NCBI RefSeq assembly: GCF_039831995.1
Contig: NZ_JBDOIO010000003.1
Span: forward strand, 3,038,001-3,102,000
Source of the DNA: Paenibacillus pabuli
Lineage (GTDB): Bacteria > Bacillota > Bacilli > Paenibacillales > Paenibacillaceae
Length of the DNA stretch: 64,000 bases
Direction of reading: 5' to 3'
Each line of letters opens with the position of its first letter. Position 1 is the stretch's first letter. Of this stretch, positions 26,057 to 34,429 are shown one piece after another. Made by a program: the position numbers and the translations under genes. The notes under the pieces were generated by a model. That model saw only the letters and a program-made list of their open reading frames with translations, was not told the DNA's origin and made no database searches.

Positions 26057-27078
26057 TTAGCACCTTCCTTTGTTTTGGAAAGTTCATCAAGTTTTTCATT
26101 TAGTTTTTTTATCGTTTTTGGGAGTCTGGAAAGTGCAGCCGATTCTCGTAGTTGTCTCATATGTGAACGAGCTGTATATCCCGACACTATTGAGTTCTCA
26201 GGCATGTTTTTAGTAACCATAGTTCTAGCTAAAACAACGCAGTTGTGTCCAATGGTGATATTATTAATAACCGCACTTCCACCAGCCATTATGACGCGAT
26301 TACCTATTTTCGACGAGCCCCCAATTGCACTTGTGCCTGCAATAATGCAGTGCTCACCAATTTGGACATTATGGCCAATTTGGATAAGGTTGTCCATTTT
26401 GGTTCCTTTACCAATGGTTGTTGAATCAATCGTTCCGCGATCAATAGTGGTGTTTGCACCAATTTCAACATCATCAAAAATAATGACATTTCCAATATGG
26501 GGGATTTTCACTTGTCTTTGCCCATCCCATTCAAAACCAAACCCGTCAGCGCCAATCACTGCTCCTGAGTGAATGATGACATTATCTCCGATGAACGTAT
26601 CATGTAGAACAGTGACATTAGGATGTATCAAGCAGTTCGTTCCAATGGTCACATTTTTACCAATAAATGAATGTGCGGAAATAATAGTATGATCCCCAAT
26701 AGAAACATCTTCTTGGATTACTGCGAACTCGTCGATCTGCACATTGTATCCCAACGTAACCGAAGGCTCAATTGTTTCTGATGATACTACACCACTACTT
26801 TTGGTTTTCTCACTAAACATTTCAATTAAGCGAATAAAATCGAGTCTGGGATTTCTCACCTTAATAACAGGTACTTTAAATTCTATTATTGTCGTTTCTG
26901 GCACAATGAAAGCCGAAGCATTACATTGATCTAATTTATTTAGATTTTTATCCGTAACAAAAGTAATTTCTCCCTCCTTAGCAGCATTAATTGAACCTAC
27001 GCCTGTTATAACAACATTGCCATCACCTATTAAAATTCCATTTAACTGTTCAGAGATTTCATTTAAATTACATGGCAT
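26053..27078 (-). CDS. lpxD: UDP-3-O-acylglucosamine N-acyltransferase-like protein
   Basis: LpxD adds the second acyl chain, to the amine exposed by LpxC. At 341 residues it equals the E. coli enzyme in length. Residues 1-100 form the N-terminal uridine-binding domain, 105-310 a hexapeptide beta helix, and the end a helical tail. GADGFGFEWDG and DNLIQIGHNVQIG, the latter with the catalytic His, are specific to LpxD. AAAGGAG lies 8 nt before the ATG. It starts 20 bp after lpxC and overlaps lpxA. All residues I can check support an active enzyme. Confidence 0.9.
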   Translation of the reverse strand: MPCNLNEISEQLNGILIGDGNVVITGVGSINAAKEGEITFVTDKNLNKLDQCNASAFIVPETTIIEFKVPVIKVRNPRLDFIRLIEMFSEKTKSSGVVSSETIEPSVTLGYNVQIDEFAVIQEDVSIGDHTIISAHSFIGKNVTIGTNCLIHPNVTVLHDTFIGDNVIIHSGAVIGADGFGFEWDGQRQVKIPHIGNVIIFDDVEIGANTTIDRGTIDSTTIGKGTKMDNLIQIGHNVQIGEHCIIAGTSAIGGSSKIGNRVIMAGGSAVINNITIGHNCVVLARTMVTKNMPENSIVSGYTARSHMRQLRESAALSRLPKTIKKLNEKLDELSKTKEGAK

Positions 27079-27098
27079 GATATAGTCTCCTTTTGTAT

Positions 27099-27929
27099 TT
27101 AGATTAGATATTTTAATAGTTCTCGTGCAAAAAGAGTGTTCAAATAATGTGAGGTCCCCGAACCTATGATTTTTGCATGAAAAGAAGGATTCAAAGCTAA
27201 ATCGCCAATAAGATCCAACAGCTTGTGACGAGACAATTCATCATTAAACCGTAAGTTGGGGTAAATCCCCTTCTCACCAACAACTATTCCATGCTCTAAA
27301 GAAGCTCCTTGAATTAAACCTTTGCTTCTTAAGTACATTATTTCTTCTTCAAAACAAAATGTCCTAGCTGGCGCAATATCAGTTAAGTAATCGTTTTCTA
27401 TAAAATTAAAATTGGATATTTGATCCGAGAGGTAGGCAATTTTATGTTCATTTTTAAAACAAACGCAATAGGAAATTTTTGAGGAGGGATAAGCTTCAAG
27501 AAAAGAATTACCGTGTTCAACTCTAACTTTTTGTTGTAAATGAAGGTACGTTTTTTTGACTTCTTGCTGCAGATGGCCAACTTCTGAAATCTTGGCCGCA
27601 ATGTGGGTAGAGCTGCCATCAAAAATAGGTAATTCTTCACCATTAACATCAATAATCACGTTATCGATGCCCATCCCGCGTACAGCAGACATGGTATGTT
27701 CAACCATAGATACAGCGTATCCATGCTTGTTTTTAAGCTGTGTACAACGTTCTGTATTGGATACATTACCGATTTTAGCTTCAATAATTTCATATGGATC
27801 TACATCCACTCTTCTAAAAACAATACCCGTGTTTGGTTGTGCAGAATGCAAAGTTATCTCTGACAAATTCCCACTATGTATAGCAATGCCGTCTAATGTA
27901 AAACCATTACGAATCGTTTTTTGGTACAT
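27099..27929 (-). CDS. lpxC: UDP-3-O-acyl-N-acetylglucosamine deacetylase-like protein
   Basis: LpxC is the zinc deacetylase that commits sugar nucleotides to lipid A. The 276-residue protein retains the zinc ligands His78 (in VEH), His235 and Asp239 (in RHKLLDLIGD), the general base Glu77 and a late His261 in SGTSHYLN, with the IDNV and PIFDGS segments of the first domain. It is slightly shorter than the usual 300 or so. GGAGGGG precedes ATG 27929. It opens the operon, downstream of a duplicated promoter and a 17-codon leader. No relative is expected in a bacterium without an outer membrane, so recent transfer is likely. Confidence 0.9.
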   Translation of the reverse strand: MYQKTIRNGFTLDGIAIHSGNLSEITLHSAQPNTGIVFRRVDVDPYEIIEAKIGNVSNTERCTQLKNKHGYAVSMVEHTMSAVRGMGIDNVIIDVNGEELPIFDGSSTHIAAKISEVGHLQQEVKKTYLHLQQKVRVEHGNSFLEAYPSSKISYCVCFKNEHKIAYLSDQISNFNFIENDYLTDIAPARTFCFEEEIMYLRSKGLIQGASLEHGIVVGEKGIYPNLRFNDELSRHKLLDLIGDLALNPSFHAKIIGSGTSHYLNTLFARELLKYLI

Positions 27930-27954
27930 AGCATCCCCTCCATTTTATTGAACA

Positions 27955-28008
27955 TTAGTCTACTGAAATAATGGAACAGCCCACCCTGTTTATCGTGTAA
28001 CTTAGCAA
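27955..28008 (-). other. 17-codon leader frame before lpxC
   Basis: Within the duplicated segment the kinase's AGGGGG ribosome site and TTG start are kept, so a short frame opens at TTG 28008 (MLSYTINRV...) and stops at 27955, 25 bp before the lpxC ATG. It copies the first codons of the kinase gene (MLTYTMKRV). It may be translated as a leader peptide or be only a relic. Confidence 0.45.
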
Positions 28009-28095
28009 ACATCCTCGCCCCCTTTGACATAATTCTCGCACTCGGATCCTATTTTACATGTATTATATCGATTATGATTAGCTGATGTTGTCGAT
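27992..28095 (-). repeat. 104-bp promoter duplicate, copy upstream of lpxC
   Basis: This aligns without gaps to 29955-30058 at about 80% identity: 35 of 38 in the start-proximal block (27992-28029) and 40 of 42 in the distal block (28054-28095), with a diverged 24-bp middle. On the minus strand the distal block contains the conserved TATAAT. It probably supplies the lpx promoter. Confidence 0.8.
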
Positions 28096-28294
28096 ATTTG
28101 GAGGCTCGTCGAATTCACATGAATGTATAATTTGGTAATTAAACTAAAACAAAATGTTATTATCTTACGAGGTATGACACGTATGAAGATGTTCACAGTG
28201 CCGTTCACCGTTTTATGTGATACTACATTAACTAACGTTAAACGGATTATTTCGGCGGTCTGTTTCCGAATGAATGCTCAAGAACAGCAAAACA

Positions 28295-28330
28295 AGAAAC
28301 CTTAGCACTCATTGAGCTAAGGTTTCTAAA
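28295..28330. terminator. terminator downstream of the orphan kinase gene
   Basis: AGAAACCTTAGC pairs perfectly with GCTAAGGTTTCT across a 9-nt loop. The minus strand continues TTGTTTTG, so it terminates the kinase transcript before the lpx promoter. Confidence 0.75.
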
Positions 28331-28399
28331 CGAACTATTTTTTTGTTTTTTTATCTGTCTATTTAACGGTGAGCAGTTCAGCGTTTTTGTTTGCCGGAA

Positions 28400-29971
28400 T
28401 TATGCCCCCATAGGTAAATGAAGGGTGAATGTAGCGCCAATCCCTATTTCACTATGAACGGTAATTTTGCCATGATGGTCCAAAGCAATTTTCTGACAGA
28501 GTGCCAGTCCAAGTCCTGTACCTTCTTCCTTGGTCGTATAAAATGGATCAAAGATCGTCGCCAGTGCGTTCTCCGGAATGCCGCTGCCCGTATCCGTAAT
28601 CGAGATAAGTGCTTCTTCTCCATCATGTAACAAACCAATACGCACTTCACCCGGGTCTTCCATTGCTTCAAAAGCATTACGAATCAGATTAATCAGAACC
28701 TGTACGATCTTGTCCCGATCCATATTGACCACAACTGATTCGCCTGTCATCTCTAATGTAATCCGGTGACCGCGTGATGCTGCATCTGACTCGGTTAATG
28801 ACAAAACACGTTCAAGGCACTGGCCCAGCTTCTCCGGTTTCATTAGATGAGCCTGCGGCTTGGAAAATTGCAGAAACTCTGCAGTCAGGTCCGTGACCCG
28901 GATCACTTCGCCCATAATCACTTCATACCATGGGGCAATATTGAATGCTTGTCCGCGTGACAGCTGCAAGAATCCACGAATCGCCGTGAGCGGATTACGG
29001 ATCTCATGCGCCATGCCGGCTGCCAGTTCTCCAACAGCCCTGAGCCTTTCCGAACGGTAGATCTCTTCTTCATTCTTGATCCACTTGCTGCGCTGTGCCT
29101 GAAATAGCCGCTCCTCTGCAATCGTTATTAACTGCTGCAGGTTCTCTGCTGTCTCCGGATAGACCGAAATGCTATAGGTAACCTGTAATCCTTTCAGATC
29201 TGTGGATTGCATCGTGCTCATTCGTTCCTCGACATTCTCAACCTCAGGCAATATGATCGAAAATCGATCCCCTGCATAACGGGATACCCCATAGGCATCC
29301 GCAAAATGTTTGGAGATGCTCTCCCCTGTTCCCGCTATAATGGTGCTCCAATTGTCTTCCACTTCCTTGTTGAATCCGTTGAAGTTCTGGATATTTAGAA
29401 GAATGAGCAAAAATGAGCGCTGCTTCTCTGCCGTCTCTTGCAGGGCATTCATATATCCTTCGTAGTTGAGCAGCCCTGTAAGTGGGTCGTGGAGGGTGAG
29501 GAATTGGTTTTTTTCGCGCAATCTGCGCTTTTCGGCTTCACTGTTAATTAGTGTATGGTACAGAAAGATAATAACAATCGCAGTGAGTAAATCGAATAGG
29601 GAAACTGACAATGTGTAGGCATCTATCGTTACATAGGATAACCGAATCCCTGTATATTGCAGCACGAGCAGGAGAGAAATGGGCAGGGTCTGCTCTACAC
29701 GCTGTTTGTTCTGAATCATGGTCATGATGAGCAGGTAATATAACAAGTTACACCAGTTCAATTCACTGAAATAGTGGAATACGCCAAGGAAAATCCATTG
29801 GATTTTTTGTAATACAGGATATCGTCTCTCTCCATAAATGCTGGCAACAAATAAGACACCGGCAAGGATCATCCATGTGAGGCTGGAAGTACGGTCCAAA
29901 AAATAAGAGGACAGGATTACAAGCAGGCAACCCAGTGGGAAAATAACCCTTTTCATCGTGTACGTTAGCAA
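28400..29971 (-). CDS. orphan membrane histidine kinase with degenerate GGDEF domain
   Basis: Residues 1-155 contain about six membrane segments. Residues 165-310 form a GGDEF-like domain in which the signature is RYAGDRFS, so cyclic di-GMP synthesis is unlikely. Residues 315-380 form a HisKA domain with phospho-acceptor MAHEIRNPLTAI. Residues 410-523 form the ATPase with NLIRNAFEAM, DTGSGIP and GTGLGLAL. No response regulator is adjacent, a pattern shared with the sporulation kinases that feed Spo0A. TTG at 29971 follows AGGGGG by about 9 nt. ATG at 29956 is the alternative. Its promoter region is duplicated upstream of lpxC. Confidence 0.88.
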   Translation of the reverse strand: MLTYTMKRVIFPLGCLLVILSSYFLDRTSSLTWMILAGVLFVASIYGERRYPVLQKIQWIFLGVFHYFSELNWCNLLYYLLIMTMIQNKQRVEQTLPISLLLVLQYTGIRLSYVTIDAYTLSVSLFDLLTAIVIIFLYHTLINSEAEKRRLREKNQFLTLHDPLTGLLNYEGYMNALQETAEKQRSFLLILLNIQNFNGFNKEVEDNWSTIIAGTGESISKHFADAYGVSRYAGDRFSIILPEVENVEERMSTMQSTDLKGLQVTYSISVYPETAENLQQLITIAEERLFQAQRSKWIKNEEEIYRSERLRAVGELAAGMAHEIRNPLTAIRGFLQLSRGQAFNIAPWYEVIMGEVIRVTDLTAEFLQFSKPQAHLMKPEKLGQCLERVLSLTESDAASRGHRITLEMTGESVVVNMDRDKIVQVLINLIRNAFEAMEDPGEVRIGLLHDGEEALISITDTGSGIPENALATIFDPFYTTKEEGTGLGLALCQKIALDHHGKITVHSEIGIGATFTLHLPMGA

Positions 29972-30058
29972 ACAGCCTCGCCCCCTTTGACAATCTACTC
30001 ACATCTAACATTTTAATTACATGTATTATATCGATTATGACTAGCTAATGTTGTCGAT
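29955..30058 (-). repeat. 104-bp promoter duplicate, copy at the kinase gene
   Basis: This is the partner of 27992-28095. It includes the kinase's first codons, its ribosome site and the conserved block with TATAAT on the minus strand. The -35 region is poor (around CGACAA), so another sigma factor or an activator may be involved. Confidence 0.8.
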
Positions 30059-30221
30059 TAATGGAAGCTCTCCAAATTGGAATGGATCGGGCTCATGGGT
30101 TATATACCATTTATTTAGCGTCTTGAATAGCTGTTCTGCACATAATCCATCCTTTTTCTGGTATGATATAATACAATAATGGATTTATTTTCAATAAAAT
30201 TGGAAGTTGAAGGTGATTTTC

Positions 30222-30557
30222 ATGGTGGAACGCAGAAGACCATTCGGAATGGGCACATTTTCTCTGCTCATTGTGGCTTTGGGATTTGCATTTAATTATG
30301 CATGGGGGCCTCATGATTTTAGGTTTGGGTATTATCTGTTTCATCAGATGAATTGGCCAATCTATAGCAAGGGTGACGAAGGATTGGTTATTCCAACAGT
30401 AATAACTGCAATCTTCTGGATCCCTGCCATCATCATTGCGAGAAAACACAAGGTACACTATGGTACAAAAACCGCTTCAATCGTGGCCGGTGTTATGCTG
30501 ATCATCTGTTTCATAGGACCTTTGGTTACTGTGTTGGATTGGATCGTCAATTCATAA
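30222..30557 (+). CDS. small three-helix membrane protein, unknown
   Basis: This 111-residue protein starts at ATG 30222 after AAGGTG. Hydrophobic segments lie near residues 12-28, 53-73 and 84-106, and the N terminus RRRPFG is basic. I do not recognise a family. A TATAAT at 30169-30174, with TATGAT overlapping it, is a plausible -10 box upstream. It stands alone, with a terminator directly after the stop, and is divergent from the kinase gene. Confidence 0.7.
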   Translation: MVERRRPFGMGTFSLLIVALGFAFNYAWGPHDFRFGYYLFHQMNWPIYSKGDEGLVIPTVITAIFWIPAIIIARKHKVHYGTKTASIVAGVMLIICFIGPLVTVLDWIVNS

Positions 30558-30558
30558 A

Positions 30559-30608
30559 GAAAGAAGAAGCCAGCGCTCTGTCGTTCCAGAGCGCTGGCTT
30601 TCTTCTTT
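30559..30608. terminator. very strong bidirectional terminator
   Basis: AAGAAAGCCAGCGCTCTG-type arms: GCCAGCGCTCTG pairs with CAGAGCGCTGGC around TCGTTC, extended by AAGAAGAA/TTTCTTCTT. It ends both the small membrane protein gene and the mgl operon. Confidence 0.9.
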
Positions 30609-30622
30609 CCTCTCAACTCAGG

Positions 30623-31642
30623 CTATTTCTTCGCCATATATTTACGGATATCAAAGGCAACGGCCGCGACAATAATCAATCCTTTAATAATCAGCTGCCA
30701 ATAGGGACTAACACCGATAAAGGTAAGGCCGTAATTGATAACGCCGAAGATGAGCACACCTGCCATTACGCCGGGCACCGTCCCGATGCCTCCAGCTGTT
30801 GAAACGCCGCCAACGACACACGCCGCAATAGCGTCCAGCTCATACATGTTGCCGTAGTTATTTGTCGCCCCGCCTGTGCGCGCTGCCTCCAGCACACCAC
30901 CCAGCCCATACAAGGCTCCCGCAATGGCATACAGGGCGATTAAATTACGTGCAACGTGAATTCCCGACACATGCGCGGCCTGAATGTTACCACCGATGGC
31001 GTACATATTTTTGCCCAGACGGGTTTTGTTGAAAACGACCCAACAGATTAACGCTACTGCGATCGCAATCAGTACAATATAAGGGATTGAGTAGCCGCCA
31101 CCCAGATCAATATAACCTGATCCGATAACCGTGAAGTCTGGTCTTAGTCCTCCAATCGGCTGTGACTGGTTGGGTTCTGTATCAAAATAAATCGAGTTCA
31201 AACCATATACAGCCACCATCGTTCCCAGTGTCGCGATAAATGGAGGTACATGCAGTTTGGCGACAATAATCCCATTGACCAATCCGACAATCAGACCGGC
31301 AACAATCCCAATTATAATGGGCAGCCCCACCCATAAATGAGGCAGATCTGGGAAGAACCGATTGGCATATTCGTCAATTTGCAGCATGGATGCGGATACC
31401 ACAGCGGTCAGGCCTACCACCCGGCCCGCAGACAGGTCGACCCCGCCAGTGACAAGAATGAAGGCTGCCCCAAGTGCGATAATGGCCCTTGTGGAGGATT
31501 GCTGTAAAATATCCCTTAATGTAGAGAAAGCAAGGAAGTTCGGGTCCGCAATGGCAATGCCAATGACAAGCAGAATAAGTACGATAAAAATGGCGCGCTG
31601 CGTTATATACTGTTTCACCTGATTGATGACTTGCGTGTTCAT
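30623..31642 (-). CDS. mglC: galactose-type sugar ABC permease
   Basis: This is the membrane subunit of the Mgl/Rbs class of sugar importers. At 339 residues it has about nine hydrophobic segments, with the family motif VTGGVDLSAGRVVGL near residue 65 and ACVVGGVSTAGGIGTVPG near 275. It is the last gene after mglB and mglA, 14 bp from mglA, with GGAGG before the ATG. It probably forms a homodimeric channel for galactose or methyl-galactoside. The sugar is inferred from MglB. Confidence 0.9.
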   Translation of the reverse strand: MNTQVINQVKQYITQRAIFIVLILLVIGIAIADPNFLAFSTLRDILQQSSTRAIIALGAAFILVTGGVDLSAGRVVGLTAVVSASMLQIDEYANRFFPDLPHLWVGLPIIIGIVAGLIVGLVNGIIVAKLHVPPFIATLGTMVAVYGLNSIYFDTEPNQSQPIGGLRPDFTVIGSGYIDLGGGYSIPYIVLIAIAVALICWVVFNKTRLGKNMYAIGGNIQAAHVSGIHVARNLIALYAIAGALYGLGGVLEAARTGGATNNYGNMYELDAIAACVVGGVSTAGGIGTVPGVMAGVLIFGVINYGLTFIGVSPYWQLIIKGLIIVAAVAFDIRKYMAKK

Positions 31643-31656
31643 CTGTTTCCTCCTGT

Positions 31657-33162
31657 CTAAGCCATCCGCTGCTGAGCGGCCAGCCTCATAATATCCTGCT
31701 CTGTGGCCTCGGCTCCGTCTACAATGCCGGTCAGCCTTCCTTCGCTCATCACCATGATCCGATCGGACATCCCAAGCAGTTCAGGCATCTCCGAGCTGAT
31801 CATAATTATGCTTTTGCCCTGACGAGCCAGTTCCGTAATAATGGTGTAGATTTCAAACTTGGCTCCCACATCAATGCCCCGTGTCGGTTCATCAAGCAGC
31901 AGAATTTCCGGACTGGTTAATAGCCACCGTGCCAAAAGCACTTTCTGCTGATTGCCACCAGACAGGTTGCGAATCAGCGTGTTAACGGAAGGCGTTTTGG
32001 TTCTGAACTTCTGGGTTTGCTCCCGCGCCTCTTCGCGTCCCTTTTTCTCATCCAGCAGCCCAATTCTATTTCGGTACCTTCCCAGACTCGCAATAATCGT
32101 ATTTTCATACACGGACAACACCGGAAATATGCCCGTAACCCTCCGTTCCTCGGTCAATAGCGCCATGTTATGACGTTTCGCCGCGGCGGGTGAGTTGATC
32201 TTCACCTTGCGCCCATGAATCGAGATCGTACCCGAAGCGAGACCGCGCAGCCCAAACAAGGACTCGATCAGTTCCGTCCGCTGCGCTCCAACGAGGCCGC
32301 CAATGCCGAGCACCTCGCCTTTTCGAAGCTCAAACGTGATATCTCTGAACGAGTGGGACTGACTTGATGTTAACCCTTCGGCCTTCAAAATCACTTCGCC
32401 AGGAACGTTGGTCCGTTCCGGAAAACGTTCATCCAGATCCCGTCCAACCATACGGGTGATGATTAGATCGGTAGTCAGATCAGCGGCGTCCCAGGTCCCG
32501 ACCACGAACCCGTCACGCATAATGGTGACTTCGTCCGAAATCGTGAGGATTTCCTCCATTTTGTGCGAGATGTATATAATGGACACGCCGCGGCTGCGAA
32601 GCTCGTTAATGATGGCGAACAGCTGCTCCACTTCCTTGCCCGTCAGGGAAGAGGTCGGCTCATCCATAACAATGACTTTGGATTGAAAAGAGACCGCTTT
32701 GGCGATTTCCATGGATTGAATTTTGGATACGGATAACGTTCCTGCCTGTGCCTTCGGGTCGATGTCCAGATTCAGATCTTTAAACAAGGCCAAGGTATCG
32801 GCATACATCTTCTTCTCGTCGACCAGTAACCCTCTCATCGGAAAACGTCCCAGCCATATATTCTCCATCACCGGTCGATGAGGCACCGGGTTCAGCTCTT
32901 GATGAATCATGGATATGCCGTGCTTCAGCGCTGCTTTGGAATTTGGAATGTCCACTTCTTTTCCATCCATTCGAATCGTTCCTTCGTCCGGTCGGTACAT
33001 GCCGAACAAACATTTCATCAGTGTCGATTTGCCTGCTCCATTCTCTCCCATCAGGGCGTGGACCGTTCCGGGCTTAACCTTCAGCGTTACCTGACTAAGT
33101 GCCTGCACACCCGGAAACCCCTTCGAAATCCCGTCCATCTCCAGCAGATAAGGTGATGCCAT
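31657..33162 (-). CDS. mglA: galactose-type sugar ABC ATPase (two nucleotide domains)
   Basis: It is 501 residues with two ABC domains. The first has Walker A GENGAGKST and Walker B VIVMDEPTSSL, with a relaxed signature around LSVSKIQSM. The second has a degenerate P-loop (GGLVGAQRTE) but a perfect signature LSGGNQQKVLLARWL and Walker B ILLLDEPTRGID. This asymmetry is usual for MglA and RbsA. ATG at 33162 follows GGGAGG; a longer start at 33204 lacks support. It lies between mglB and mglC. Confidence 0.93.
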   Translation of the reverse strand: MASPYLLEMDGISKGFPGVQALSQVTLKVKPGTVHALMGENGAGKSTLMKCLFGMYRPDEGTIRMDGKEVDIPNSKAALKHGISMIHQELNPVPHRPVMENIWLGRFPMRGLLVDEKKMYADTLALFKDLNLDIDPKAQAGTLSVSKIQSMEIAKAVSFQSKVIVMDEPTSSLTGKEVEQLFAIINELRSRGVSIIYISHKMEEILTISDEVTIMRDGFVVGTWDAADLTTDLIITRMVGRDLDERFPERTNVPGEVILKAEGLTSSQSHSFRDITFELRKGEVLGIGGLVGAQRTELIESLFGLRGLASGTISIHGRKVKINSPAAAKRHNMALLTEERRVTGIFPVLSVYENTIIASLGRYRNRIGLLDEKKGREEAREQTQKFRTKTPSVNTLIRNLSGGNQQKVLLARWLLTSPEILLLDEPTRGIDVGAKFEIYTIITELARQGKSIIMISSEMPELLGMSDRIMVMSEGRLTGIVDGAEATEQDIMRLAAQQRMA

Positions 33163-33189
33163 GTTAGTTCCTCCCTTCCATATGCCCAG

Positions 33190-33221
33190 AAAAAAGGACG
33201 CCACCTGTAAGACGGACGTCC
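33190..33221 (-). terminator. intercistronic hairpin between mglB and mglA
   Basis: On the minus strand GGACG pairs with CGTCC and is followed by TTTTTT. A weak hairpin like this after a binding-protein gene usually reduces, but does not block, transcription of the ATPase and permease genes. Confidence 0.5.
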
Positions 33222-33234
33222 CTCTCTGCTGCTG

Positions 33235-34296
33235 TTATTGGGCGTCGGCAATGTTGTCTTTCGTAATTTTCTTATAGGCGATCCAGACATATTTGCCATC
33301 CGTAATGTCATAACCCGTATTTTCTTTCGTTGGCGTCTCACCCTTAGCGAGTGCAGTAGCCAAAGCCACCGTTGCAGCCCCTTGGTTCTTCGCATCATTC
33401 AATACAGTGCCCAGCATCGTGCCGTCCTGAAGCGCCTGAATGGCAGGGGCGGTGGCATCTACACCAACGACAGGCATTGCTTTACCGTCCTTGAAATACC
33501 CTGCTGCCTTTAATGCCTCAATAGCACCAAGCGCCATGTCATCGTTGTTGGCAAGCACAGCTTCGATCTTATCGCCATGGGAAGCGAGGAATGCCTGCAT
33601 CTTCTCCTGGCCTTTGACCCGATCCCACATCGCCGTGTCTTCCGCCAGCGCTTCTACTTCAATGCCGGCGTCCTGAATCGCCTGAACGGAATATTTGGTC
33701 CGCAGTTCTGCATCCTGGTGACCTGGCTCTCCTTTCAGCATAACGTATTGCAGTCTGCCATCTCCGTTTTTATCTGCCTCCGGATGGGCTTTCCAGTAAT
33801 CCACGATCAGCTGGCCGGAAATCGTACCGGACTCTTCCGCCTTGGCACCGACGTAGTACACTTTATCCCATTTATTCATGTCTTCGGCAACTGGCTCACG
33901 GTTCAGGAAAACAACAGGGATACTTGCCGCCTTGGCCTTGTCAATGATGACACCTGCCGCGGTCCGGTCAACCGGATTCACAGCCATGGCGCTGTATTTC
34001 TTGGATACAAAGAGATCCACCTTCTCATTTTGGGTCGGCTGTGCGTTCTGGCTATCCACGATATCGAGTGTGGCTTTGCCTTCTGCTGCTGCCGTCATGG
34101 CATTCCGTACGCCCGTCATGAACGTATCATCGAATTTGTAGATCGCGACACCAATCTTTGGCGTCTCCGTTCCGCCTGCTGCCTGCTCCTCCGTACCCGT
34201 TCCCGTACTTCCGCCAGCACTGTCTCCACCGCTGCTGCAGCCCGCAGCCGCAACCATGAATGCAGTGAGCAGCAGTGTCATCCACGTTTTCTTCAT
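33235..34296 (-). CDS. mglB: galactose/glucose-type binding lipoprotein
   Basis: This is the extracellular receptor of the Mgl transporter. The lipoprotein signal ends in AAAGC, followed by a Gly/Ser/Thr linker. The mature part shows the MglB calcium loop DKNGDGRLQ, the sugar-binding NNDDMALGAIEAL and VVGVDATAPAIQAL. Length 353 is normal. GGAGG lies 10 nt before the ATG. It follows the regulatory gene group across a 134-bp gap that contains a cre-like site, so it may have its own promoter. Confidence 0.93.
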   Translation of the reverse strand: MKKTWMTLLLTAFMVAAAGCSSGGDSAGGSTGTGTEEQAAGGTETPKIGVAIYKFDDTFMTGVRNAMTAAAEGKATLDIVDSQNAQPTQNEKVDLFVSKKYSAMAVNPVDRTAAGVIIDKAKAASIPVVFLNREPVAEDMNKWDKVYYVGAKAEESGTISGQLIVDYWKAHPEADKNGDGRLQYVMLKGEPGHQDAELRTKYSVQAIQDAGIEVEALAEDTAMWDRVKGQEKMQAFLASHGDKIEAVLANNDDMALGAIEALKAAGYFKDGKAMPVVGVDATAPAIQALQDGTMLGTVLNDAKNQGAATVALATALAKGETPTKENTGYDITDGKYVWIAYKKITKDNIADAQ

Positions 34297-34345
34297 ATCC
34301 TAATGACCTCCCCAAGTTCATTCGGCTTCACCGATGTCTTTATTA

Positions 34346-34359
34346 TGAAAGGGTTTACA
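34346..34359 (-). promoter_or_regulatory. cre-like site before mglB
   Basis: On the minus strand TGTAAACCCTTTCA matches the CcpA consensus TGWAARCGYTWNCW except for C in place of the central G. It overlaps a CATAAT -10-like box. The altered core makes it uncertain. Confidence 0.35.
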
Positions 34360-34429
34360 CTATTTTCGAATACAATATCTTCATCTGTTTTATCGAAATC
34401 TTCCTCTGTTCATTTGAGTTCTTCTGTCT

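Larger units (their letters stand above)
27930..28399. other. intergenic region upstream of lpxC
   Basis: This 470-bp stretch holds the lpx leader and promoter duplicate (27955-28095) and the kinase terminator (28295-28330). Between 28100 and 28290 I find only a 60-codon rightward frame with no ribosome site, which I do not call a gene. Confidence 0.5.

Noticed and set aside
25280..27078. lpxA/lpxD as ordinary hexapeptide sugar acetyltransferases
   Set aside because: Gene order with LpxC, full lengths and the specific motifs AHIAHD, GFGFEWDG and LIQIGHNVQIG favour true Lpx families.
21611..27929. Functional pairing of the MsbA-like exporter with the lpx operon
   Set aside because: The operons converge on a shared terminator and the exporter has its own MarR regulator and BmrCD-type asymmetry, so adjacency alone is weak evidence.
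28123..28305. 60-codon rightward frame upstream of lpxC
   Set aside because: It has no ribosome site and ends inside the kinase terminator; likely chance in AT-rich DNA.
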